Below, piece by piece: positions 21,946 to 31,720 of a DNA stretch of 58,000 nt. The DNA comes from Adiantum capillus-veneris (taxonomy: Eukaryota; Streptophyta; Polypodiopsida; Polypodiales; Pteridaceae). The stretch lies in assembly GCA_014529385.2 (NCBI GenBank), contig CM043953.1, positions 73,871,872-73,929,871 of the forward strand, given 5' to 3'. The notes below the pieces were generated by a model. It did not search any database. It was not told where the DNA came from and was given only the letters and a program-made list of their open reading frames with translations. Both the position numbers and the translations under genes were made by a program. Every line of letters begins with the position of its first letter. The first letter of the stretch is position 1.

Positions 21946-23100
21946 CACTAGGTTGGTAACCTAACAGGACATAAAACTGTCCTTTGCAAGGTCTAAGAAA
22001 AACTTAACAACTCCTAGAAGAGGTGTTTATTCACAAAACCCTTCATTGAGAGTATTCACAAGACCCATGTGCTTTAGGAAAAATTATAAGAATGTTGAAA
22101 TGTGTAATCCAATGGAAGAACTAAGCCCTCAAAGTAAGTGCTTTTTTACAAACAGCAAAAAACGGGAAGTCCATTAGTGCGTAGCTTAGTGCTCCTAAAA
22201 AAAAATTGTTCTAGTCATTCCAACAATTTTACAGGAATCTATAATAGTATAGATTTCAATTGGAAGAGTACCTATGACCTCAAAAAATCTATTAGAAGTC
22301 TCACATTTTACTTGAAATTAGCATGTTTTTAGACAGTTTGAGGTGTAAGTGCATTTACGGTTACACATGGCTAATTGATCATTCAATTTAGTATACGAAG
22401 CACTTTATGAGCACTATGACTCTTGCTAGGTATCACTGACACAAAAAAGTCACTTCTTTTCATCCTCCATTGATAATGACAAGGAGATTATGAATGAGAA
22501 ATTCTTCCCAGCTATAGAACACTGTAATACTAGTAAGTTATATTGTAGAGGAACAAATTTGCAAGCTTGAATCAAGGTCCTCCATGATAATTTTCCATGT
22601 GCACCATGAATAGGTATGACCAAAAAACATTATGCACATTAGAAATTAGAAACCATTTTATAACAATGTATTTTTTTCTAAAAATATAAAGCTTATTAGA
22701 GCCATTCTAGAAGGACAAAAGATAACATGTCAAAGCACTAACTTTACAACAAGAACAAATTCTTTCAACCTAATATGCATACCACATTGGTCATCATCAC
22801 CACATTTGAAAAGACTTGCATATACTATTGTTCAATGAATATAAGTTACAATGACCATAGCCTCCCACAATGATAGATAGACCTAATGAGAAAAACCATA
22901 CAACCATGTGAAAGAGATCCATATGTACATTGGCCAAAAGGATAGCCATAAATATAAGCATTTGGACGTCTTTAAAATCACAAGTGCTATTCTAGCATAG
23001 TTATAACCATAACAAGGCAATAATGCCATCATAATCATATCATGGCACATGTTGCTATTCCATGTTTCAAGAGAAACATATTCTAAAACCCATTAGTGAT
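21946..23100. other. No recognisable gene
   Basis: AT-rich sequence with only short random frames. Nothing here matches a protein family or structured repeat that I recognise. Confidence 0.5.
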
Positions 23101-24830
23101 ACCATAAGATTCATGAGACAGGAGCTACCACATGTTCACAAGACCATAAGCCATCCACAACATCATGTCAAAAATACTTGGCAAGATGTAAAATGCTTGG
23201 CGCGATTAAAAACACCAAGAAGACCGAGAAGGATCACAAAATTTTGGTAAGATAGAGAAGACTAAGCAAACAGACTTGGTACCTAATAAAACCACTTTAG
23301 TGCGCACATAAATCATAAGACCACAAACCCTAGAAAGCATTTGGCAAAGGGCTCATGCACACCCTTCCGTACATAAACCACATCAAGTCCCTCCAGTGGA
23401 GTATTATCAACAAGCAGCACAAACCCTAACAAAGTTGGGCATGAACATTAACTTCATCAACTCGCTCCACCTAACCATCATACACAAGATCACAAACCTT
23501 GGAGTACATAAACCACAAATACTTGCTCCAAATGAACATTACACACTCATGAACTTTGCGACGATGAGAGGAGGACAAGAAAAGAAAGAGCAAGCCATCT
23601 ACAATGGGAGAGCAAGCATCTATTGTCGCCATATGTTTCCTTACCAAAACATAATCTTCCAAAAAATTTTCCTACAGTTGTTACCATAAACAAGTGTAAA
23701 AACACTCCGAGTGAACCCTGGCAAGAGAGAACTGGACAACAAACCAACAAGATAAATCATGAGACCCTGGCGAGATAAATCATAAAACCTTGGCAAGAAC
23801 TCATAAAACCCCTGGCGAGAAAGGAAAATCATAATTTCAAGAGGGAAACACTGGATCAGATGTAGGCTATTTTAGAACCGCTATTATAAGTGACAAAACG
23901 CAGACACAACCCATAACCTGGAGACAAAAACCCTGGCGAGATTGAACCCTGGCGAGATTTCAAACCCTGGCCTGGCGAGACAACAAACCTTGGCCAGCCA
24001 AAACCCTGGCAAGATTGCAAATTGTAACAAGACAAAACCCTGGCGAGACACTACCATGAAGTATAAAACCATAACCATCAAAAAACAAGAATGGACCTCA
24101 CAACTTGTGCAATTGCCATAATCATAATTGGGCCCTTGCCATAACCATAAGCAACAAATAAAACCATAAACATAACCTAGCAAAAACCATAAACATAACT
24201 TGGCACAAGAACATCTCTATCCATAATTGCCACAAACACATATGCCATAAAAAGACCAAGATATAAAGATTTCCATATCCATAATTGAGCACTTGCCATA
24301 ACCATAAAGTGGCCCATGACCAAAACAACCACTTAAACTTGTCCTTGCCACAAGGCACATCACCAAAACCATAACAAAAGGCACATTGTCTTCACCCAAT
24401 CCCCAATCCCTGGAAACAACACAATCGACTAGGTGGCAACCATATAGAAGTTCTTGACATAACCAAAGGCATCTGTCATAACCGAAACCATAGACAACCA
24501 TAATGCCGCAACAAAAGATCGTGCCAAAATATCACATGAAACCATATTACCTGCCATAAGACCACAACCAAAGAAACAGACCATAAGCTCAAAATAAGGG
24601 CAGCCCATGTCAGACCAACAGCAAAGGGAAAAACCAACAGCAAATGTAAAAACCTACCATCATCAAAGGGAAAAACCAGTAGCCAGAAGGACCAGCAAAA
24701 GGGACCGACCATCAGCAAAGAAAAACCAGAAAAACCAGCAGCCATCTGTCACCAACAAAAAACCAGTAAACCAGCAAAAAGAACCAGCCATCGGGTAGAC
24801 TCCATCAGCCAAACCCTGCATGTCCTGCAA
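23100..24830. repeat. Degenerate short-motif repeat region
   Basis: The sequence is assembled from scattered short motifs. CCTGGC[GA]AGA, usually after AAAC, occurs about ten times between 23,717 and 24,050. CATAACCATAA-like words dominate 24,060-24,580. ACCAGCAAAA-like words dominate 24,610-24,790. Units are not in a fixed register, so this is cryptically simple sequence rather than a clean tandem array. Frames on either strand reflect composition, not genes. Confidence 0.65.
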
Positions 24831-24949
24831 AAACAGAAGTTAGAGAGTATGAGAAACTAGGCCTAAGCCATGCAAGTATGACAACAGTCACTAGACCATG
24901 AAGAATGCTAAAAGACTTACATAAGATGGATTCTCGTCGTCTAGTGACT

Positions 24950-25594
24950 CTCGAGCGACCATCAAAGAGAAAATCAACAACTACCCTTGCATGGTAGTCC
25001 TTGAAGCAAGGATCAGCACACATTACCTTCTTACACTTACCACATCCCCAAATAGTGCGGGACGGTTTCGAGCCCTGCACTTCTTTGTGCTCAGACAAAA
25101 GCTTCTTCCGTTTTGCTGAGCATACCACACAATACCTACTTGTTGTATCATGCAAACGAATGGGAAAATGGCCATTGTATGCATCCTCTATCACCGGTCG
25201 CTTACACACATACGGCCTAAAAGCATTATTTACCAGCTACTCATGCATATGTAGCATAAACTCAAACCTGAATACATCCCTCTTGCCATAGAGGTCTTTC
25301 CAAATGATCCAACAATTTGTGAAGACGGAATCCATGAGACCCCAAAAACCTGCATGCCACCACTTAAAACCATGCATTGTACTTTGCAAGCTATAACCAC
25401 TCCCAAGAACCATACTATCAAATGTGTCACAGCCAGCCTTACATGCATTGTATTGCACCGCAACATCAGGACATACAACCTCCCTCCTCTTTCCATCACT
25501 CATCAAGCGCTTTACCTCACCTTTATGCATTCCATAACAATTAGAAGCAAACAAAATTTCTTTCTTGTCCATCCATGTGCAAGCAAGGACTCAC
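24950..25594 (-). pseudogene. PiggyBac-like transposase remnant, C-terminal half
   Basis: Reading on the minus strand: TWMDKKEILFASN, CPDVAVQYNACKAGCDTFDS (the piggyBac P-x-x-V-x-x-YN-x-x-M-G-x-D block), HGFKWWHAGFWGLMDS and NCWIIWKDL. After one in-frame TAG (at about 25,234) come a cysteine-rich tail with CVVCSAKRKK, WGCGKCKKVMC and CFKDYH, as in the piggyBac C-terminal zinc-binding domain. The N-terminal half and terminal repeats are missing. PiggyBac relatives are uncommon in flowering plants, which is one hint about lineage. Confidence 0.7.
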
Positions 25595-26513
25595 TAAGCT
25601 AGAGATGGCCTTCCACGCGAGAGATGGTGTTGTCTCTGTGATCATGCAGCCAGGTAGAGAGCGAGAGAGCAGGCGAGTCTCTTTTGCTTGTGGGTTGCAG
25701 GATGCTTTGCATGGAGTGCAGAGTAGTGAGCTCGTTGTGCACACAGTTGGGGCATGACTTGAGCAGTCACACAGAGAGGTGACAGAGTCAGACATGCATG
25801 CTTTGCTACTGACTGAGCAAAGCAGAGAGTCAGTTGTGCGAGATACTTCTATGCAGGATAGACAGGTAGAGCGGTCTTGCTCTAGTGAGTCACGACAGGA
25901 GGACGTTGTGCAAGAGTCTATGCATACGGAGTTAGAGCATGAGAGCTCTAGCGAGTCACAACAGATTGAGTGGTCATGTTTGCAGTGGATGATTGCAGAG
26001 GAGGCTGAGACGTCAGCGATTATACAATCATTCCTTTCTATGCTCGACAGTGAGCATGGGGATATAGTTGTGCAGGATATGTCTTCCAGCAGACACCTAG
26101 AGCAGCTGGTTTGCTCTGAGGTTTCACGACAGGTTGATGCGTCTTTTGTGGACAGTCAGGAGATGCATGTGGCTGACACGCCTTGTCAGTCAGAGATGCC
26201 TATTGCGAGGGATATATATGTTGATGCATGCTTCGTAGAGCTAGCAGGGCCCGCTATCATTGCATCGGCATTCGGTGGTCTCATGTATGAGATGTTGATC
26301 CTGAGACCGGATATCGCAGCTGCAGTGGGAGCATTTGCAGTTGGGGTTGTCAGTCGTTTGTTGACTGATGATGGCATAGTGCACGAGGGAGATATGCAGG
26401 TATTGTGTACATACTTGCAGTACGTGTGCAGTACGTCTGGTGGTGTATGGACTTACACGGGAGCAGGACAACCGGATGCACACGATCACAGCCAGCCAGT
26501 GGGCATCGGTTGA
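25575..26513 (+). pseudogene. Unknown ORF upstream of a copia-like LTR
   Basis: One frame is open from 25,575 to 26,513 apart from a TGA at 25,755. The part from ATG 25,779 encodes 244 residues. It is rich in Ser, Glu and Gln, with recurrent short phrases (ESVV, HESSSESQQ, VVQDMSSS), and has one hydrophobic stretch (LAGPAIIASAFGGLMYEMLI to AAAVGAFAVGVVSRLL) that could be a membrane hairpin. I do not recognise it. About 80 bp after its stop comes a PPT-like AAGTGGGAGG and TGTTGGAGTATAGG, the start of a copia-type LTR. It may be a 3'-located env-like or accessory ORF of a copia element whose pol is gone. Confidence 0.45.
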
Positions 26514-26593
26514 GAGCGGTTTTCTCTCACCTTTTGTAGTCTTTAGACTAGGTTCCCTTGCTTAAAGGCACAGTCACCTTTAAGTGGGAGGTT

Positions 26594-26775
26594 GTTGGAG
26601 TATAGGCGTCTGTGCCTTGCCCGGCCGCCCAGAGTCTGGGCGCCCACTGACTTGTATACCTTATACATAGCATAAGTGTATAGGGGGCTGCTCACTCTTT
26701 GGAGTCTCCCCACCCACATCGTGTGTGTGTCTCCTTCTCTCTCTCTCTCTCACTCTCCTTATGTGGTGCTCCCCG
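26594..26775 (+). repeat. Partial copia-type LTR
   Basis: AAGTGGGAGGT followed by TGTTGGAGTATAGGCG has the form of a PPT plus copia LTR start. A GGGCGCCCA palindrome, TATA-like TTATACATAG and a (CT)n stretch follow. I could not find the TG...CA right end, so it is probably truncated near 26,775. Confidence 0.5.
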
Positions 26776-27970
26776 ATCGCCTTCAGCTTCGCTTGATGTT
26801 AAGGATCTCTTTGGACATCCATCTATACCAGGTTTTTGCACACCTTCCTCAGAGATTCCATTTGTTTTGGATGAGAGGAAATAAGATCATGCTCTCTACA
26901 TCAGAGGACATAAGACTTTCAAAGCTGGCATTGGACACCAGAGGATGTATTTAGGGATGGGTTTTCCCAACTCCACAAGAAATTTCTAATACTTATATTA
27001 TCTCCCCACCTTGTGTTGATCTTGTTGTGAGCAAGATAGAGTTGTTTAAGGAGAAGGCGAGAGGTATCCATACTAGAGGATTACAAGATCAACTATTGGA
27101 GATGGCTAGTGTGTTCTGTGGAATGTTTTAAGATCTCACGTTTTGTGGTAGGTCTAGATCCAGAGAAAAAAATCATTGTTTGAGGGTTCCCTTTGCAACT
27201 CAGTTGAACCCCTCAAACATAAGGCTAAAAGGATAGCACTTACCGTTAACTCCAAGTTTGGTACTCTAGTTGATGAAGCCTTGACCACTTTCAAGGATAT
27301 TATGTCCTCATTGTTGTTGGCGGGTTTAAAGGGAGACATTCTCCACCATCTAATCCCCCAAGAGATTGAGGATGATTGAATGTCTCTCTTTGCAGTAATT
27401 GTATGATGTCTCACTGAAGGTCTTGCATTATAAAGGCTCTGCATCCCCGTAGCAGTCTCTCAGCAGTTTTGCATTCAAAACATTGTCTGAAGCTCTTTTG
27501 TTACTCTTTGTGTAGTATTTGGCAACTTCCCCTGGCTAGAAAAAGACCACCACTAGTCTTACCATACATTAGTTTTTGGTCTCTGGGCAGCAACTTCATG
27601 ATACTCTTCGGCAGCTTTTATGGTGAATTGGCACTACACTTGGCTGCCACCCACGTTGAGGAAGGGCAAAATCTTCCGCATTATTGCAGTCCAAGAACGA
27701 TTCTCAATCAACCAAAGCTCAGTTCTGCAACTTGGAAAGAAAATGCATCCCATATTCATATGGGGTTTGAAGCTCTATTGGCCACATGCTCTTCACAATT
27801 TGTCTATAGTATCATGTTTGAGTTTACTACATTTCTTAGCCCTTCCCAATAAGGTTGTATCTTGTCTTTGACATACCTTGTTTGCCTATGGTTAGGCACT
27901 CCCTTGTATGGAGATTTTGGCCCTACTCGTCCCAAAGGGTTGCCATCTTTTGTAACTGTCCTTCTTCTTT
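26776..27970. other. No recognisable gene
   Basis: Several short frames (27,176-27,379; 27,469-27,871) show no family motif and are interrupted in all frames. Nothing supported. Confidence 0.45.
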
Positions 27971-27974
27971 TTTG

Positions 27975-28200
27975 TAAGAGAGAGAGAGAGACCTACAACT
28001 TGAAATTACAACTCACACATCCAACTCCATGAGGTGGAGCATCCCAACTAGATAAGGTAGGCCAACCCATCATATAGGCTTGGGGAACATCACCACCAAG
28101 GGCTACATATCACACGAGCTGTTAAGGGGGTTTGAACCCAAGACCTTGGACACAAGAGCGAGGCTCTTGCGCTATCAACTAAGCTAGCCCTCGTTGTTGA
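27975..28200 (-). mobile_element. tRNA-derived SINE
   Basis: On the minus strand a tRNA-like head opens GAGGGCTAGCTTAGTTGATA. It has an A box (TAGCTTAGTTGATAGCG, 28,170-28,186) and a B box (GGTTCAAACCC, 28,128-28,138) spaced as in a pol III internal promoter. A body of about 120 bp and a tail of (TC)n then TTACAAAAAAG follow. It is not a tRNA gene: the acceptor ends do not pair and position 33 of the putative anticodon loop is not U. It would move with LINE machinery. Confidence 0.7.
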
Positions 28201-28718
28201 CACTATACTTCTTTTCAAGTAATTCTACTTTATGAAAAAATAAAAGTACTAAAAACTATAAAGTAATCAAATGTATGTCTGTCTGTTCGGATCGTGCACG
28301 AAATAGAATCTCTGTAGATTTTACCGATTACCCATTTCTTTTTAGAATCGAGCAAACATATTCCCTTACTTACTCACATTAACACTTGTTTAAGAAAACA
28401 AAAAAAAATCCATTCACCAATTAGGTCTCCCCAATCTCAGAAAAATAAAAATTCTTTCAAAACATATGCATAGAAAACTTTGCACGCCATTCTTTAATAG
28501 CAAAGAGGTCGTGCATTGTTAATATTTGCTCAGCAATTTTGTATGTCTACAGACACTCACATACACTCGCGCGGGGTCTCGTCTGGGAATGTAGTCCTAG
28601 AGTATCCCCTCCAAGCACAATAGAAATGATGTACTCGATGTGCAAGAAGGTGAGAAATGCAGAAGAGCTGATATTTCACACAGACCCAATGAAAAAAGCG
28701 TGCATAGGGAGGAGGCGC

Positions 28719-28729
28719 TTATATATAAG
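28719..28729 (+). promoter_or_regulatory. TATA box of lipid-transfer gene
   Basis: TTATATATAAG lies about 105 bp upstream of the chosen ATG. Transcription would start about 30 bp downstream, inside or next to the (GA)n tract at 28,751-28,797. Confidence 0.55.
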
Positions 28730-28747
28730 AGAGGAGAACTGCAGAAT

Positions 28748-28750
<3 letters not shown>

Positions 28751-28800
<50 letters not shown>

Positions 28801-28815
28801 GTGTGTGTGTGTGTG
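28751..28815 (+). repeat. (GA)n and (GT)n in 5' leader
   Basis: About 23 GA units, then CCC and about 7 GT units, ending 17 bp before the ATG. Such GA tracts in plant leaders can bind BBR/BPC (GAGA-binding) factors. Confidence 0.85.
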
Positions 28816-28832
28816 GTAATATTGAGGAGGGA

Positions 28833-29257
28833 ATGATGATGAAGCTGCAGACAATGCGTGTGATGTGGGTGGTGCTTGTAGTGGCAGCTATTCCCGCGGG
28901 GATGAGAGCACAAGGGCAAGAAAATGCAGACCCACCTGAGGCTACAATTGACTGCAGCAGTGCAATGGAGGAGCTGAGCGTGTGCAATGCATCTATCGGC
29001 GCATCATCACCAGCACCCGAGTGCTGCGACACCTTGCGAGGCTTGGGACCGCAATGCATGTGCTCTGTGTTCCTAGGCCCTCCCATTCCTGGCCTTTCTC
29101 GTGACCAAGCTTTCCTTCTTCCTCGCACTTGTAATCTTCCTCGGATTCGATGCACAGCCCCTCCCTCTCCGTCCTCGCAGCGTCCGCTGGTAAAATCTCG
29201 CATTGTCTTTCTTGGTGGTGATGAAGAGAGTGTCGATGGGGATGAGGTGCTTAATGG

Positions 29258-29300
<43 letters not shown>

Positions 29301-29381
29301 CACAGATCAGAAGCAACAATTTGACTCAGCTAACTCTATTTTGCAGGAGAGTGGCCAGAGGAGAAGGAAGGGGGCTACTGA
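28833..29381 (+). CDS. Lipid-transfer protein (LTPG-like), secreted
   Basis: An N-terminal signal peptide (hydrophobic MWVVLVVAAIPAG, residues about 11-23, cleavage near 26) precedes an eight-cysteine motif: Cys 41, 51, 64, 65, 75, 77, 100 and 107, spaced C-X9-C-X12-CC-X9-CXC-X22-C-X6-C. This is the plant non-specific lipid-transfer fold, which binds lipids in a cavity at the cell surface or in the wall. The open frame extends upstream to 28,539, but ATG 28,833 follows the TATA box and leader and directly precedes the signal peptide. A GT donor at 29,257 and TTTTGCAG ending at 29,346 suggest a 90 bp intron holding (TC)19, giving a 152-residue protein that stops at 29,381. Without splicing it would run into a Ser-Leu repeat. 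No clear GPI-anchor signal is visible, so LTPG is by resemblance. Confidence 0.75.
29261..29298 (+). repeat. (TC)19 microsatellite, probably intronic
   Basis: Begins two bases after the candidate donor GTAA and could serve as an oversized pyrimidine tract. If read as coding it gives an implausible Leu-Ser repeat. Confidence 0.85.
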
Positions 29382-30640
29382 CCAAGCAAACAAAGCCCAA
29401 TTCTCCATTAGCAAAGCTACAGACCTAGAATTACTATGAATAACATGGATTGGAGCTGCCTCACAGTTTTAACACTGTCAAAATCATATTAGGTAGATGG
29501 TAACTCAAATACAGCCTCTCATCCCATATTTTGTTAGTCAATAACCTGAAGCCCACCCACAATACAAGTTTTCTTCCTTAACAAAGTACCCCAAGTCAAC
29601 CTATGTATACTTGGTTCTTTTTCAACAGCTTAAGGAGTAGGCCAAGTCTCTTTTTGACAAAAATTATGCGTCACCATGCGGTCCGTACTGTGTCACCTCT
29701 CTCTCTCTCTCTCTCTCTCTCTCCTTTGGCACCCATCTGCCCTTCTTATAAAGGCATTTTTTTCCATCATATGAAGTCCAAAATATCAAGAGTCTGTCTT
29801 AGAAGGGCTGATCACAAAATTTCCCTTTTGCAGGGAAAGACAATAAAATATGGTACCTGCTAGGGTAGAGGTGCCAATAACGGACTGGGGTCCAAAACAA
29901 GGCCATCTTTAAATTAAATGGAAAATATTACCTAAATAGATGGGAATTATGACTAGGATGGCATTGGGAATGACAAGCACTTGATATGATCTATCTTTCC
30001 ATATCAATTTCATTGAAAACTGTCAATCCTATCATTTAATCCATATCTTTCAAATTAAACGTCCCTCTATTGGCCCCCATGTTTTAAGTGGCCTTATATT
30101 GGCCCCTTTACCCAAACGAAAGGGGTGTTTGTGAAGATGCCCATTCGACTTAGCATGCTATAGCATTGTTCATGGGAAAGTAGTATGCGAAATAGGAGTC
30201 TCTTCTAGTCTTCATGTATTTCCAAAACGCTAGTGGGGACAATGAATGTTTTGACTTACACTGATGCTTGTCAATAGAAAATCCACTTGTATTGTTCACC
30301 AAACATGTTGCCTTCTTATATTCTTCACCAAACATGTCACTAAGTTACAACAAGGTGAAGGTTCATATTGGCATTTTAAGACATAAATTTGAAAGGGAAG
30401 TCATGAAACCCTTCAATGAAGAGATCCTTTTGCCAACTGAAAATGCTGATTCAAAATAGAAAGTTGAACAAAAAGTCATGAGGCTCTTAAAAGAAGAAAT
30501 CTATTTGCAAATTGAAAATGTTATTTTGAAATAAAAAATTGAAAACGAGTCATTTAAAAAAAAAAAATTGGGGACACATTTTAGTACTAGCAATTGATAT
30601 TCAGAACATATGTACACCTTTCTCCCTTCTCCTCTATCAT
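29382..30640. other. No gene seen; (CT)n microsatellite
   Basis: AT-rich intergenic sequence with a (CT)13 stretch at about 29,698-29,722 and a poly-A run near 30,558. No supported coding frame. Confidence 0.5.
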
Positions 30641-31720
30641 CTATGGCATGTTTTAACATACCGTCAAGGTCCGGGGTCGAGGGGCAGTGCCTCCTGGCCG
30701 TCCATCGCCTGGTGGACTTTCTTTTGCAGAATGCAACGCTCCAACCGTGGAATTTTGCCAAGTCAGCATGCAGAAAAGCTGCAGGTGACAATCACTCAGC
30801 ATGCACCAACTCAACAGTCGAAATCGTGCCTGCTCCTGACACCTCAACATCCAAATCAAGTCCATGCAACTGTCACAGCAGCCAATCGTTGTCAGACATC
30901 CTCTCAACAACAGGAATATTGCCTCCTGTTGACACCTCAACATGCATAATGGGTAATGATTGTCCATGCAACCCATCATTGGCTCTGTAATCTAACTTCT
31001 ATGCAGTAATCTGAACAGTGACTAAGTGCACCTGCAAGCTTCAAGCTATGTCAACGCTGGTCACTAATGTGCTGCCTACTCCCTCAAAAAATGTTGCCCC
31101 CCCTCCCTCGGACCCTTGATGGTCGGAAATGGACACTTAGTGTCCATTCACTCATAATACCTGCTCCCCCATGGCTCCCAGCCTCCACCGGTCGCCAAGT
31201 GATCGCAGGTATTATGAGGAATGAACACTAAGTCTCCATTCCCTACCCCGTCAAGGTCGTTGGTCAAGGGGAGGTGATATGAGCCGTCAATCACCTGTCA
31301 TTTATTGTGAGGAATCCCACCCCACAACCTCTCGATGCTTGCCCAATTAGTAGACAGAGAATCACATCTGGCTGCCAATCATTGTTGCCCAAATCAGCAG
31401 GCGAAAATTGATCAAGCATCTACCAACTCAACACACAAAACGCCAGATTTTGTGCTAATCATTGTTGTCCATGTCAACATGCAAAACTTGCTCCAGCAAC
31501 CGATAACTAACCGACAACTCAACGCTTGGAATATTTGGCAGACTGTGCAATCTCTACAGTAACAAAACCATTGTATTGTGGAGCCTCTGTACCTAGCCCC
31601 CCTCCCAACGGCCTTGACGATCAAGAATGGAATGGTCGTGCAAAGACCAATCCTTGTAATATGTGTGACCACATGGCGGCCGGCGGAGGCCGGCTCACTA
31701 TATGACCATTCCCTACCACA
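30640..31720. repeat. Diverged direct duplication of ~590 bp units
   Basis: Shared landmarks recur in order: CCGTCAAGGTC then an AGGGG run (30,660 and 31,247), a CAACATGC/CAGCATGC-rich stretch with ACCAACTCAACA (30,804 and 31,418), and CCCCCTCCC followed by TTGA and an AATGGA (31,100 and 31,600). Divergence is high, so the duplication is old. No protein is supported. Confidence 0.5.
31125..31242. repeat. Inverted repeat (foldback), arms ~40 bp
   Basis: The left arm 31,125-31,164 and right arm 31,205-31,242 are complementary with a few mismatches and share CATAATACCTGC next to a 40-base loop. The left arm also contains the near-palindrome GGACACTTAGTGTCC. It looks like a MITE-type or foldback structure. 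Confidence 0.7.

Noticed and set aside
24217-24745. Tryptophan- and leucine-rich minus-strand frames suggesting membrane proteins
   Set aside because: The composition comes from CCATAA and CCAGCAAA words read in reverse; no start context or conserved motif.
25779-26513. Calling this ORF an ordinary host gene
   Set aside because: It has an in-frame stop upstream in the same reading frame, compositional repetition and an LTR start 80 bp downstream, which favours element origin.
28128-28196. Functional tRNA gene on the minus strand
   Set aside because: A and B boxes are present, but acceptor arms do not pair and the anticodon loop lacks U33. It fits a SINE head better.
28676-29203. Open frame of 175 codons antisense to the lipid-transfer gene
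   Set aside because: Shadow of the cysteine-motif gene plus a Ser-Leu run from the GA tract.
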